Shown here in pieces: positions 19,119 through 28,225 of a DNA stretch of 64,000 nucleotides; position 1 is the stretch's first letter, and each line of letters opens with the position of its first letter. Under the pieces are notes generated by a model. The model ran no database searches and was not told where the DNA came from. It was given only the letters and a program-made list of their open reading frames with translations. Origin of the DNA: Methylophilus sp. 42. GTDB lineage: Bacteria > Pseudomonadota > Gammaproteobacteria > Burkholderiales > Methylophilaceae. Position numbers and translations under genes: made by a program. The DNA lies in assembly GCF_000384155.1 (NCBI RefSeq), contig NZ_KB913031.1:1178001-1242000 (forward strand), given 5' to 3'.

Positions 19119-19136
19119 CCGTCATATAAGCTTCAT
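19119..19136 (+). promoter_or_regulatory. Candidate PhoB box
   Basis: CCGTCAT-ATAA-GCTTCAT resembles the Pho box layout CTGTCAT-AWAW-CTGTCAY: 6 of 7 in the first half, a matching spacer, and 4 of 7 in the second half. It lies 121 nt before the PEP-CTERM gene and the alkaline phosphatase behind it. The match is imperfect and no strong -10 is obvious, so this is tentative. Confidence 0.4.
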
Positions 19137-19256
19137 GCCAGTGAAAACTTTCTGACATACAGTTTCTCAAGAATGCTCAAAGCGACACAGTGCGCAGGCC
19201 CTGTGTTTAAAAACAGTGAGCGACATCGTAAGTGTACTTAAGAGAGGATATTCAGA

Positions 19257-20000
19257 ATGAAACTTAAACCTTGGCTAATGGCAGGTTTGCTGGGCACAGC
19301 GATGCTGACTCAGGCACAAGCTGCCGAATTGATTCAAAACGGTGGTTTCGAAGTGCAGGGCGTAGATAGCTACGACATTTCTGGCTGGCAAGTGGCCGAG
19401 CAAGGCTTTTTCGGCAGCGTATTGTCACAATCAGGCAATGTGTCAGAAGTGACAGGCAATGCCACTGCAGGGGCTTATCAGGGCAGCTATTATGGCTTGC
19501 TGGATAACTACGGCCTGGCTGGCAATGTGTTGTACCAATCTTTCACTACGGCTGCCGTGAGTCAGGCGACCTTGTCGTTCCAGATGTTTGTCAATAACCA
19601 GAATGCGACGACTGAGATTGATGCCGCTGGCCTGGATTACAGCGTGGATGCGACCGATCATCCTAACCAGCATGTGCGTGTGGACTTGCTAAAGGCTGGC
19701 AGTGACCCGTTCTCGACCGATAGCGCAGATATCTTGCAAACCCTGTATGTGGGCGGTGCTAACGGCAGCCTGGCAGTCAATCACTATATCAACTACCAGT
19801 TTGACTTGTCTTCCAGCCTGGCTGCTGGTGGCAGCTATGTGTTGCGCTTTGCCACCGTAGCCAACCAGAGTGCATTGCAACTGGGCGTTGATAACGTCAG
19901 TCTGCAAGCCGTTTCATCTGTGCCTGAGGCGGATACCAATGCCTTGATGCTGGCTGGCCTGGGCATCATTGCGGCGGTGATGCGTCGTCGTTATTCATAA
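19257..20000 (+). CDS. PEP-CTERM sorting domain exported protein
   Basis: 247-residue secreted protein: signal peptide (1-22), a beta-rich body with the N-terminal LIQNGGFE motif common in PEP-CTERM proteins, and a C-terminal sorting signal. That signal is VPEAD near residue 221, then a hydrophobic stretch and RRRYS at the end. Exosortase cuts at this type of tail in exopolysaccharide-producing Gram-negatives. The exosortase gene is not in this window. It is followed after 33 nt by the alkaline phosphatase, likely co-transcribed. The substrate or ligand of the body domain is unknown. Confidence 0.88.
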   Translation: MKLKPWLMAGLLGTAMLTQAQAAELIQNGGFEVQGVDSYDISGWQVAEQGFFGSVLSQSGNVSEVTGNATAGAYQGSYYGLLDNYGLAGNVLYQSFTTAAVSQATLSFQMFVNNQNATTEIDAAGLDYSVDATDHPNQHVRVDLLKAGSDPFSTDSADILQTLYVGGANGSLAVNHYINYQFDLSSSLAAGGSYVLRFATVANQSALQLGVDNVSLQAVSSVPEADTNALMLAGLGIIAAVMRRRYS

Positions 20001-20033
20001 CATACAATATTAAAAGCTGATAAAGGAATCAAC

Positions 20034-21572
20034 ATGCAACTGTTTAACTTGAAACGCACGGCCATGGTCGCCATGCTGCTGGGCTCACAACTTCTTTCTA
20101 ACGCGGCGATGGCTGAAGATGCCCAGTTCTGGCTGAACGATGGCGCTGCCAGCCTGAATGACAGCAAAAAGCTGGTACCAAACGCTAAAAAAGCCAAAAA
20201 CGTGATTTTGTTTGTCGGTGACGGTATGGGTATCTCTACCGTGACTGGCGCACGTATTTTTGAAGGTCAACTGAAAGGCATTGATGGCGAGCGCCATAAA
20301 TTGTCTTTTGAAGAGTTCCCATATGTTGCCTTGTCTAAAACATATTCTACCAACCAGCAAACGGCTGACTCTGCACCAACCATGACTGCCATGATTTCTG
20401 GTGTAAAAACCAACGATGGTATTTTGTCACTTAACCAGTCTGTAGCGCGTAATGAGCCTAGCCCAACAGTATTGAACGCTAACAAAGTGACGACATTGCT
20501 GGAGCAAGCAGAGCAGGCAGGCAAATCCACTGGTGTGGTTTCAACTGCACGCATCACACACGCCACACCAGCAGCTACTTACGCGCATATCTCTAACCGT
20601 GACTGGGAAGCGAATGCGAACCTGTCTGCCGCCGCTGCCAGCAATGGTGTGAAAGACATCGCTGCGCAACTGATTGATAACTTTGGCAACGGCAAAATTG
20701 GTGATGGCATTGACGTAGTATTTGGTGGTGGCCGTAGCTACTTCCTGCCTAACAGCATTACCGATATCGAAGGCACCAAAGGCCGCCGTACTGATGGCCG
20801 TAACCTGACACAAGAATACGTGAGCAAGTTTGGTGGTGTGTATATCGAAAACCAGACTGCATTTAATGCTTTGAATCCAGTGACCACGAACAAAGTGCTG
20901 GGCCTGTTCAATCCATCCCATATGGAATATGAGCAAGACCGCCCGAATGACATCGCTGGCGAACCATCACTGGCTGACATGACGGGTAAAGCGATCGATA
21001 TCCTGAAGAAAAACCAGAACGGTTATTTCCTGATGGTAGAAGGCGGTCGTATCGACCATGCGTCGCATGCCGGTAACGCTTACCGTACGTTCAAGGATGC
21101 GGTGGCACTGTCTGATGCTGTGCGTGAAGCAGCGTCCAAGGTGAACCTGAATGACACCCTGATCATTGTGACGGCTGACCACAGCCACACTTTGACCATT
21201 GGCGGTTATCCAAAACGCGGCAACCCGATTTTGGGTAAAGTGGTTGAGCCAGGCAAAACCACGCCAACGCTGGCAGCAGATGGCAAGCCTTACACTACTG
21301 TGAGTTTTGCCAACGGCCCAGGCTACCACGTTAACTCCCCAGGCGATGCCGTGTATAACGAGTCTATCGCTGCAGGCCGTGTCGTAGATATGTCTGGTGT
21401 GGACACTGAAGATCCTGATTTCCATCAGGAAGCACTGGTACCACTGAGCTCAGAAACCCATGCCGGTGAAGAGGTGGCAATTTACGCCATTGGCCCTAAA
21501 GCCTACCTGGTACATGGTGTACAAGAGCAAAGCTATATCTACCAAGTGATGAAAGATGCGTTTGGCTTCTAA
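20034..21572 (+). CDS. phoA: Alkaline phosphatase (PhoA family)
   Basis: Periplasmic or exported phosphomonoesterase of 512 residues with a signal peptide (1-27). Family motifs are VGDGMG (metal ligand Asp), ADSAPTMTAM (Asp-Ser nucleophile), VEGGRIDHASH, TADHSHT and ETHAGEEVA, which carry the metal-binding Asp/His residues. Shine-Dalgarno AAAGGA precedes the ATG. It frees phosphate from organic esters. A candidate Pho box lies upstream of the preceding gene. Exact substrate range is not predictable. Confidence 0.95.
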   Translation: MQLFNLKRTAMVAMLLGSQLLSNAAMAEDAQFWLNDGAASLNDSKKLVPNAKKAKNVILFVGDGMGISTVTGARIFEGQLKGIDGERHKLSFEEFPYVALSKTYSTNQQTADSAPTMTAMISGVKTNDGILSLNQSVARNEPSPTVLNANKVTTLLEQAEQAGKSTGVVSTARITHATPAATYAHISNRDWEANANLSAAAASNGVKDIAAQLIDNFGNGKIGDGIDVVFGGGRSYFLPNSITDIEGTKGRRTDGRNLTQEYVSKFGGVYIENQTAFNALNPVTTNKVLGLFNPSHMEYEQDRPNDIAGEPSLADMTGKAIDILKKNQNGYFLMVEGGRIDHASHAGNAYRTFKDAVALSDAVREAASKVNLNDTLIIVTADHSHTLTIGGYPKRGNPILGKVVEPGKTTPTLAADGKPYTTVSFANGPGYHVNSPGDAVYNESIAAGRVVDMSGVDTEDPDFHQEALVPLSSETHAGEEVAIYAIGPKAYLVHGVQEQSYIYQVMKDAFGF

Positions 21573-21604
21573 GTTGCGGTATGCTGGTGCATAGCGAGTG
21601 ATTG

Positions 21605-21627
21605 CAGGGCAGCTTCAGGCTGCCCTG
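21605..21627. terminator. Hairpin after phoA, possible attenuator
   Basis: A 9-bp stem (21605-21613 with 21619-21627) with a 5-nt loop lies 33 nt after the phoA stop. It has no T-run, so it may only stabilise or attenuate the transcript before the next gene. Confidence 0.45.
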
Positions 21628-21652
21628 ATCCCTTTAGTCGGAATGGAATAAA

Positions 21653-22396
21653 ATGATATTTAAACAATCAGCTGGATGCCTCGCATTGATGTTGATAAGT
21701 GCTGGCGCAATGGCAGATGACGTGGTGAATGCGCGTTATGAAACGGTGCAGTGCGCCTCGCCGTGCAAGGCAGAAGAGGCCAAACATGTGCAATGGTGGC
21801 TGATGCGTGAAACGAATCAGGTGGAGATACGCAATCTGTATCAAAACGGTGAACCGGCGCATCACAGCAGTTTGTGGCTGAAAAAACCGGCCGGGCAGAT
21901 GAATTATGTGTATTTGATGCACGATGAGCGTCGCGCCATTGATTATGCCGATGTGGATTTGAAACTGTTGTCCATCAAAACCGATGAACAGTTCTGGCAA
22001 CTGAAATCACAGTTGGTGACAGATAGCGAACTGGCCAGCTTGCAGAAAGTGGACGCAGCGTCTGCCACGCAATATGGCTACCCGGTAGAGAAGTATGTGG
22101 GTACTTTAGGCGATGGCATCCGCAGCGAAGTATGGTGGATTCCGGCATTAAAATTACCTTATAAAGTCGCTTATACCTACCCGCAGCACACGGTGAGCAT
22201 CCAGTTGCAATCGCTGCAACCAACTGCCAAGTCTGAGCAGGCCGTAGAAATCGCGCCAGGTACGTCACTGACGGCACTCAGCAATTACCAGCATGTGGAT
22301 TATGCCGACCTGGGCGATATGGAGCACAATCCTTCGGAAATGCAATGGCTGGCCAAAGCGCACGGCGCGCCTGGTTTACATGCGCATGAACATTAA
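21653..22396 (+). CDS. Exported protein of unknown function downstream of phoA
   Basis: I do not recognise a family. The 247-residue product has a signal peptide (1-21) and a mature chain rich in Trp, Tyr and acidic residues, with an early C-x3-C pair and a His-rich end (HGAPGLHAHEH). No membrane anchor or known catalytic motif is visible. It starts 80 nt after phoA, in the same direction, past a hairpin without a T-run, so it may belong to the same transcript. A GGAATGGA sequence precedes the ATG. Confidence 0.75.
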   Translation: MIFKQSAGCLALMLISAGAMADDVVNARYETVQCASPCKAEEAKHVQWWLMRETNQVEIRNLYQNGEPAHHSSLWLKKPAGQMNYVYLMHDERRAIDYADVDLKLLSIKTDEQFWQLKSQLVTDSELASLQKVDAASATQYGYPVEKYVGTLGDGIRSEVWWIPALKLPYKVAYTYPQHTVSIQLQSLQPTAKSEQAVEIAPGTSLTALSNYQHVDYADLGDMEHNPSEMQWLAKAHGAPGLHAHEH

Positions 22397-22482
22397 TGTT
22401 TTAGCTTAATCGTTGTTTCAATACACCCGCATCCTCGCAGCCGAATTTGCTGCGAGCCGATGTGGCGTACACGGTCATCGGC

Positions 22483-22488
22483 TATAAT
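22483..22488 (+). promoter_or_regulatory. Consensus -10 box just before rmuC
   Basis: TATAAT at 22483-22488 is only 6 nt from the rmuC ATG at 22495. If used, transcription would start at or next to the ATG (a leaderless mRNA). No good -35 is visible. The same spacing occurs before dnaB. Confidence 0.45.
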
Positions 22489-22494
22489 GCCGCC

Positions 22495-23847
22495 ATGACG
22501 CTACAAATTATTCAGTTATTCCTCTTGCTGCTGGTGATTGCCATGCTGGTCTGGCAGTGGCGTACACAGCAACACACTGCACAACAGGCACTGGCGCAAT
22601 TACTTTCCCAACAGCTTGAAGAAAAACATCGCTTGATGATGAGCGAGATGCATCAGTCACTGAATCAATTGGCCGACCGTTTGCAAAGCCTGAATGCGGA
22701 TCAGCAAGACCGTTTGCGCGCACAATTGTCGCAAGAACTGACGGCGACGCGTGAAGCCATGCAAGCCTTGCAAGTGGCGCAGCGCGACCATTTAAGCCAG
22801 AGCAGTGAGCAACTCAGCTTGAGCTTGCGTAACGGCTTGTCCGAACAGGGCATGTTGCAGCAAAACCTGCTGAAAACTGCTTTGCAAACCACCACTCAAA
22901 GCCTGACCCAAAGCATTGAAGCGCTGACCAAAGTGGTCGATGGCCGCCTGGAAGAAATGAGTGGCAAGGTGTCTATCCGCCTGGAAGAGGGCTTTAAAAA
23001 GACCAACGAGACTTTCGTCAGTGTGATGGAGCGCCTGGCCACCATTGATGAGGCGCAAAAGAAAATCGATGGCCTCAGTGTCAATATGGTGAGCTTGCAG
23101 GAGTTGCTAGGCGACAAACGCAGTCGTGGTGCCTATGGTGAGGTGCAACTGGAAGGCCTGGTGCGCAATGTGTTACCAGTAAACAGTTTTGCCATGCAAC
23201 ATACTTTGAGCAATGGCGCGCGCGTCGATTGTGCCTTGTTCTTGCCTGAACCCACCGGCACCGTCGCCGTGGATAGCAAGTTTCCGCTTGAAAATTACCA
23301 CCGCATGATCGATAGCAGTCTTGGCGAACTGGTGCAGGCGCAGGCTTCCAAATTGTTTAAGGCCGATATCAGGAAACACATCGACGATATCAGTAGCAAA
23401 TACATTATTGCCAATGAAACGTCAGATGGTGCCGTGATGTTTATCCCGGCCGAAGCGGTGTTTGCCGAGATTCATGCCTACCATGGCGATGTGGTGGATT
23501 ACGCCATGCAAAAGCGCGTATGGCTGGTGTCGCCGACGACTTTGATGGCCGTGCTCAATACGGCTCGCGCCGTGCTCAAAGACGTTGAGATGCGCAAGCA
23601 AGTGCATATTATTAAAGATGAACTGGGCAAACTGAGTAAAGATTTTGACCGTTTCGATACCCGCATGAAGAAACTGGCCGATAATATCCGTCAGGCGCAT
23701 GAAAACGCGCAGGACGTACATATCAGCAGCCAGAAAATATCCAGGCGTTTTGCCCAGATTGAAAAAGTAGAATTGGCGCAGACCGCGGGCGTGGAGCCGC
23801 TGGACATGCTGGATGAATTAGACGAGGCCGGAAAGAGCAACCCATGA
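22495..23847 (+). CDS. rmuC: DNA recombination protein RmuC
   Basis: 450-residue protein with an N-terminal membrane helix (about 5-22), a long coiled coil (about 30-190), and the RmuC nuclease-like domain (motif GAYGEVQLEGL near residue 205, then VDSKFPLENY and FIPAEAVFAEI). RmuC limits rearrangements at inverted repeats in E. coli and has a predicted PD-(D/E)XK fold. I use the ATG at 22495; the open frame before it lacks a ribosome site. It overlaps moaD by 4 nt. Confidence 0.93.
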   Translation: MTLQIIQLFLLLLVIAMLVWQWRTQQHTAQQALAQLLSQQLEEKHRLMMSEMHQSLNQLADRLQSLNADQQDRLRAQLSQELTATREAMQALQVAQRDHLSQSSEQLSLSLRNGLSEQGMLQQNLLKTALQTTTQSLTQSIEALTKVVDGRLEEMSGKVSIRLEEGFKKTNETFVSVMERLATIDEAQKKIDGLSVNMVSLQELLGDKRSRGAYGEVQLEGLVRNVLPVNSFAMQHTLSNGARVDCALFLPEPTGTVAVDSKFPLENYHRMIDSSLGELVQAQASKLFKADIRKHIDDISSKYIIANETSDGAVMFIPAEAVFAEIHAYHGDVVDYAMQKRVWLVSPTTLMAVLNTARAVLKDVEMRKQVHIIKDELGKLSKDFDRFDTRMKKLADNIRQAHENAQDVHISSQKISRRFAQIEKVELAQTAGVEPLDMLDELDEAGKSNP

Positions 23848-24101
23848 AGATCACCATTTTATATTTCGCCCGCATCAAAGAGGTTGTGAATTACTCATCT
23901 GAGGATGTCGTATTGCCAGAAGAGGTGGAGACCATCATCGCGCTTAAGTCATGGTTATCCGGTCGTGGCGCGACCTGGCAGAAACTGTTTGATGGCAGCG
24001 GTGTGGTACGCGCTGCGATTAACCATGAACTGGTTGATGACATGGCGACGTTTGATGAGGGCGATGAGGTGGCGTTTTTCCCGCCGGTGACCGGAGGATA
24101 G
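23844..24101 (+). CDS. moaD: Molybdopterin synthase small subunit
   Basis: Sulfur carrier of molybdenum cofactor synthesis. It is an 85-residue ubiquitin-like fold ending in the required Gly-Gly (PPVTGG), which is thiocarboxylated and donates sulfur to precursor Z. It overlaps rmuC by 4 nt and is followed at once by moaE, its partner. moaA/moaC are not in this window. Confidence 0.94.
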   Translation: MKITILYFARIKEVVNYSSEDVVLPEEVETIIALKSWLSGRGATWQKLFDGSGVVRAAINHELVDDMATFDEGDEVAFFPPVTGG

Positions 24102-24102
24102 T

Positions 24103-24579
24103 TTGAGCGAAGCCATGTATCTCAAAGTGTCTGTGCAGCCTGGCGATTTCGATGTGGGCGCCGAGTTGCAACAATTGAGAGCGGCCACGCCGCAAGCGGG
24201 GGCGCTGGTTAATTTTGTCGGCTTGGTGCGCGATGTGTCCACTGACGGTCAAGTCAGCGAAATGGTGATTGAGCATTATCCGGGCATGACCGAAAAAGCC
24301 TTGCAGCAGATTGCGCAACAGGCCATGCAGCGCTGGCCATTGCTCGGCATCCGCTTGATACATCGCGTCGGCTCGCTCACGGCGCAGGCGCAGATTGTGC
24401 TAGTGGCGGCGACCAGCTTGCATCGGCAAGCGGCGTTTGAGGCCTGCGCTTTTATGATGGATTATTTAAAGACCGAAGCGCCTTTCTGGAAAAAAGAAGT
24501 TGGTGATTTTGGTCAGCACTGGGTAGAAGCCCGTGCATCTGATGAACAAGCAAAACAACAGTGGAAACTGCCTAAATGA
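24103..24579 (+). CDS. moaE: Molybdopterin synthase catalytic subunit
   Basis: Large subunit that joins MoaD thiocarboxylate sulfur to precursor Z. The 158-residue chain has the family motifs GALVNFVGLVRD, the catalytic-region lysine within FWKKE, and HRVG. The TTG at 24103 is chosen because GGAGG at 24093-24097 is 5 nt away; the first ATG (24115) would be 17 nt away. The stop overlaps the next start (ATGA). Confidence 0.92.
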   Translation: MSEAMYLKVSVQPGDFDVGAELQQLRAATPQAGALVNFVGLVRDVSTDGQVSEMVIEHYPGMTEKALQQIAQQAMQRWPLLGIRLIHRVGSLTAQAQIVLVAATSLHRQAAFEACAFMMDYLKTEAPFWKKEVGDFGQHWVEARASDEQAKQQWKLPK

Positions 24580-26744
24580 TGCAAGTACTGAGTCCCAATG
24601 AAATGACGGTTTCTTACAAACTGTCACCCATGTCGTTTGAATCTACCGAAGAGCTACTGGACGCTGCGGATTTGGGTCTCAACGATTACGGCTGGAAACT
24701 GCAGCCCGAAGCACAAAAAACATTGATGATGGGTTTGTCATTGCAGCAGGCTGGCAGCAATGTGCTGGTGCTGGGCACCCCAGGCTCTGGCCGGGCCGGG
24801 TTAACCATGGCGGCGATGAAGGCATCCGCAGTCACTGGCATTGATAGTTCGCTGACGGACCTGGTGGCGCTGTATGACTTTAGCCAGCAGGCTTGCGTGA
24901 ACTATCTCAAATTGCCCGCTGGGCTGGGTGCACAGTTGCGCACGGTCATGGAGTCTTTTATCAAAGGGCTGATTGCTGAAATGCAGCAATGGCTTGATGC
25001 CAGCGGCCAGGTCAATCTGTCTAAAGCCGAAACCTGGCTGGAAGAGCGTGTGGATGGCCTGCGCTCACAGTTAAGCAGTGCCAAATTGTCGTCATTCTTT
25101 AATATCATCAAACCGGAAGTGCTGGCCTATTTGCAGGCCTGGCAGCAAGTAGGGAGTGATGGCGACAATGGCTCGGACAGTATTATCAACGATAGTTTCT
25201 TGTCACGCTTTCGCGTCAATTTGCTGGTGGACCAGCGCGCTAACCTGACATCAGGTGTCAAACAGCCTGTGGTTGAGGAAAAAGACCCTGGTTTTGCAGC
25301 CTTGTTTGGCATGCTGGAAACCGCCGTGGGCGAGGCGGCGCAATGGCCGGAATTTTTACGCTTGCGCGCCGGTAGCTTGCATCAGGCCGATGGCGGGATG
25401 TTGCTGCTGCATTTGCGTGATTTGATGCAGGATGAAGGTAACGGCAGCGCCTTGCTGGAGAAGCTGTATCGCCTGATGCGTAATCGTGAAGTGCAGATTG
25501 AAGACTGGGCCAATCACGCCCAGCAAGGCGCCGGTGGTAACCGCCACGCTGCGCTGCCTGTACATGTGAAAATTGTCATGATTGCCAGCCGCGAAGATTA
25601 TTACGATTGCCTGGAAGCGCAACCGGATTTCTTTGATTTTTTCCCCATTAAAGTTGAGTTCGAAGATCGCGTCACGGCGACGCTGGATAACTATGCCTGG
25701 ATCGCCGGTTACATTGCACGCAAATGCCAGCAGCAAGCGCTGTCTCATTTTAGCGGTGCCGCAGTGAATGTGTTGCTGCAGTTTATGCATAGGCTGGAAG
25801 AAGACCAGGGCCGTATCAGTACGCACTTTGCGCATCTGGACCAGCTGATGCACGAAAGTGCGGCGGTTGCCGACGATGCACGCCTGATTACCGATGCGCA
25901 TGTGAAACAAGCGCTGTCCGCACGCTTGCTACGCCAGCAGTTCTTTGAGGCGCAGATTCGTGACTCGATTATTGATAACGAGTTGTTGATTCAGGTCCAT
26001 GGCAACGTGGTTGGCCAGGTCAATGGTTTGACCCATATCGAGCTGGGGGATGCCAGTTTTGGTTCGCCTATCCGTATTACTGCCCGTTGTTACCCAGGCC
26101 GCAGTGGGGTGATTAACATTGACCGCGAAGTGAATATGAGTGGCCCCACGCATGACAAAGGCATTTATATTCTGCAAAACTGGCTCAGTGCCAGTTTTTG
26201 GGCGCTGGCGCCGTTAAGCTTGAGTGCTTCGCTGGTATTTGAGCAGGAGTATAACGGTGTCGAAGGCGATTCAGCGTCCTGTGCTGAGCTGTTTGCCTTG
26301 CTGTCTGCGTTGACTGGCTTGCCAATCAAGCAAGGCATGGCTGTCACTGGCGCGCTGAATCAGTTTGGTGAAGTCATGCCGATTGGAGGCATCAACGAGA
26401 AGATTGAAGGCTATTTCCGCGTCTGTGAAGCGCTGGGTTTAAATGGCGAGCAGGGAGTGATTATCCCCAAACGCAACCAGCGCCATCTGATACTGGATGA
26501 AAGCGTGGTGACCGCGGTCAATAATGGCATGTTTAAAATTATTGCCATCGACCATGTGCTGGAAGGGATTGCGCACCTCACCGAGTGTGAGGCAGGCACG
26601 CAAGAGGCGGATGGCACCTATGCTGGTGACAGCCTGATGGCACGCGCGCAAAGCGCATTGGCCAGTTACCGTCATACCCTGGAACGTAATCAGGCGCGCA
26701 TGGCTTATTTCCAGCAACATCAAGACAATCATCTTAATCTCTAA
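24576..26744 (+). CDS. LonB-like AAA/S16 protease, AAA_32 type
   Basis: 722-residue ATP-dependent protease relative. The N-terminal AAA region has a P-loop-like GTPGSGRAGL (about residues 68-77) in which the usual Lys is Arg and the Thr/Ser is Ala. The C-terminal S16 protease domain holds the Ser-Lys dyad (Ser in EGDSASCAE near 565, Lys in GGINEKIEG near 610). This resembles the bacterial LonB/YcbZ-type proteins, in which the P-loop is often degenerate. Whether it hydrolyses ATP is open. It overlaps moaE by 4 nt, so it is coupled to the Moco genes; substrates are unknown. Confidence 0.88.
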   Translation: MMQVLSPNEMTVSYKLSPMSFESTEELLDAADLGLNDYGWKLQPEAQKTLMMGLSLQQAGSNVLVLGTPGSGRAGLTMAAMKASAVTGIDSSLTDLVALYDFSQQACVNYLKLPAGLGAQLRTVMESFIKGLIAEMQQWLDASGQVNLSKAETWLEERVDGLRSQLSSAKLSSFFNIIKPEVLAYLQAWQQVGSDGDNGSDSIINDSFLSRFRVNLLVDQRANLTSGVKQPVVEEKDPGFAALFGMLETAVGEAAQWPEFLRLRAGSLHQADGGMLLLHLRDLMQDEGNGSALLEKLYRLMRNREVQIEDWANHAQQGAGGNRHAALPVHVKIVMIASREDYYDCLEAQPDFFDFFPIKVEFEDRVTATLDNYAWIAGYIARKCQQQALSHFSGAAVNVLLQFMHRLEEDQGRISTHFAHLDQLMHESAAVADDARLITDAHVKQALSARLLRQQFFEAQIRDSIIDNELLIQVHGNVVGQVNGLTHIELGDASFGSPIRITARCYPGRSGVINIDREVNMSGPTHDKGIYILQNWLSASFWALAPLSLSASLVFEQEYNGVEGDSASCAELFALLSALTGLPIKQGMAVTGALNQFGEVMPIGGINEKIEGYFRVCEALGLNGEQGVIIPKRNQRHLILDESVVTAVNNGMFKIIAIDHVLEGIAHLTECEAGTQEADGTYAGDSLMARAQSALASYRHTLERNQARMAYFQQHQDNHLNL

Positions 26745-26749
26745 GTTTT

Positions 26750-27175
26750 ATGCCACGTACGCATCACCGTAAACAGGAAGCGCCACCAGAAAAGGACGAT
26801 GGTTGTCGTTTGGATAAATGGTTGTGGGCTGCCCGTTTTTTTAAAACCCGCAGTCTGGCCGCAGAAGCGGTCGATGGCGGCAAGGTGCGTATTGATGGTG
26901 ACCGCGCCAAGAATGCACGGGAAATGAAGCCAGGCATGCGCGTCAGCATCAAAAATAAAGATATGCAGATCGAAGTCGAGGTGCTGGCGTTAAGCAATGT
27001 GCGCCGTGGTGCGCCAGAGGCCGCGCTGCTCTATCGTGAAACAGATGAAAGCCAGCGTGTGCGTCAGCAGGCGCAGGAAACGGGCGCTGATCAATTTGCC
27101 GAGCGTGACCGTGGTCTGGGACGTCCTACTAAACGGCAGATGCGGGATATCCAGCGCTTTACCGGGCGAGGTTAA
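26750..27175 (+). CDS. hslR: RNA-binding S4 domain protein (Hsp15)
   Basis: 141-residue S4-domain protein (RLDKWLWAARFFKTRSLA near residue 22, then GGKVRIDG). Hsp15 binds free 50S subunits carrying nascent chains and aids recycling of stalled ribosomes. A basic C-terminal tail follows the S4 fold. It starts 5 nt after the protease gene and ends 26 nt before the convergent epsA gene. Confidence 0.92.
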   Translation: MPRTHHRKQEAPPEKDDGCRLDKWLWAARFFKTRSLAAEAVDGGKVRIDGDRAKNAREMKPGMRVSIKNKDMQIEVEVLALSNVRRGAPEAALLYRETDESQRVRQQAQETGADQFAERDRGLGRPTKRQMRDIQRFTGRG

Positions 27176-27201
27176 GTGGCGGCTTAACTTTAAGATTAGG
27201 C

Positions 27202-27981
27202 CTAGCTTGGGCGGCGTGCGCCAGCAGGCATACCTGTTTTCGCCACAGCCTGTGCCCGGCAAGACACATCCAGTTTCTGGAAAATACGTTTGAGGTGGTT
27301 TTTGACCGTATTGGCGCTGATATTCAGGATCATGCCGATTTCGAAATTGGTTTTACCACTGCGTACCCAATGCAAGATTTCCTGCTCGCGGTCAGACAGT
27401 CCGCCTTGCGCCATGTTATCGAGCAAGTCTTCATCTTTAACTACCGGTGCCAGATGGCCAACGCGGCGGATAGCAGCATCCAGATGTGGCATGATCATGC
27501 CCAGCATCTGGTCTGGGACAGTAAACTCTTTGGTGCGATCGAAAAAGACATAGATGCAATCGGCTTTACCCCGCGTATCACGCACGCCATATACCATTAA
27601 AGAGTGCATCTTAAGCAGTTGCTGTGTAAACGGGTTAGGGGATTGCGCATGAATGCCACTGGCATCAAAGCGATTAATGACATACCACTTGTCGTCATTT
27701 TCTACCCAGCGCTTATAGAGATTGCACATCAGGTAATTCACAATGGCAGAGTCTTCAAGCAAACGCTGTGTGGACGCTTCGGGCAAGGAAGACGACACAT
27801 CAAAATGTAGTTCGCCACTGCTAAAGTCACCCCATGCCGCCAACAATACATCGTGCCGCATCAGCGGATGAATGTCTTGTTTCAGCCAGTTAAAGAATTC
27901 AATATGGCGTTTGATCGCATACGAGTTCTGTATGGCCTGCAGGATGCCTTCCCAATGGGTTTGTTTTTTTTGTACCAGCAT
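27202..27981 (-). CDS. epsA: LuxR-type regulator, EpsA family (XrtB/PEP-CTERM associated)
   Basis: 259-residue transcription factor. The N-terminal domain (about 1-170) has the EpsA-family pattern (H-x-E-F-F-x-W-L, H-D-V-L-L-A-A-W-G-D-F near residues 43-53). A C-terminal LuxR HTH (about 185-245; LSDREQEILHWV, NTVKNHLKRIFQKL) follows. EpsA-type regulators are known from genomes with exosortase B and exopolysaccharide clusters, which fits the PEP-CTERM protein at 19.3 kb. Target genes are not in the immediate neighbourhood. Confidence 0.85.
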   Translation of the reverse strand: MLVQKKQTHWEGILQAIQNSYAIKRHIEFFNWLKQDIHPLMRHDVLLAAWGDFSSGELHFDVSSSLPEASTQRLLEDSAIVNYLMCNLYKRWVENDDKWYVINRFDASGIHAQSPNPFTQQLLKMHSLMVYGVRDTRGKADCIYVFFDRTKEFTVPDQMLGMIMPHLDAAIRRVGHLAPVVKDEDLLDNMAQGGLSDREQEILHWVRSGKTNFEIGMILNISANTVKNHLKRIFQKLDVSCRAQAVAKTGMPAGARRPS

Positions 27982-28225
27982 GCAGTTACCTCAAGTTATT
28001 CTTGCGCAGGGCGAACTTTGCCCGCTGTGTCTTTATGGTCTCAAGGGTTTTACGGCGTAATTTGCAGCTTCTTTAATATGATAGTCTCTGTGGATGACAG
28101 AAAATATGCTTGATATAAATCAATTGCTGTCAGATCTTGAATTTTTCCTTTTAAAACAGGGTCATACTTGCGTTAAAATGCAAAGGTAAATAATCGTATG
28201 GATGCGTGGGTTGGAGCGGAAACAC

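Noticed and set aside
27171-27188. Hairpin at the hslR stop codon considered as a terminator
   Set aside because: Only a 6-bp A/T-rich stem and no clear T-run; too weak to list.
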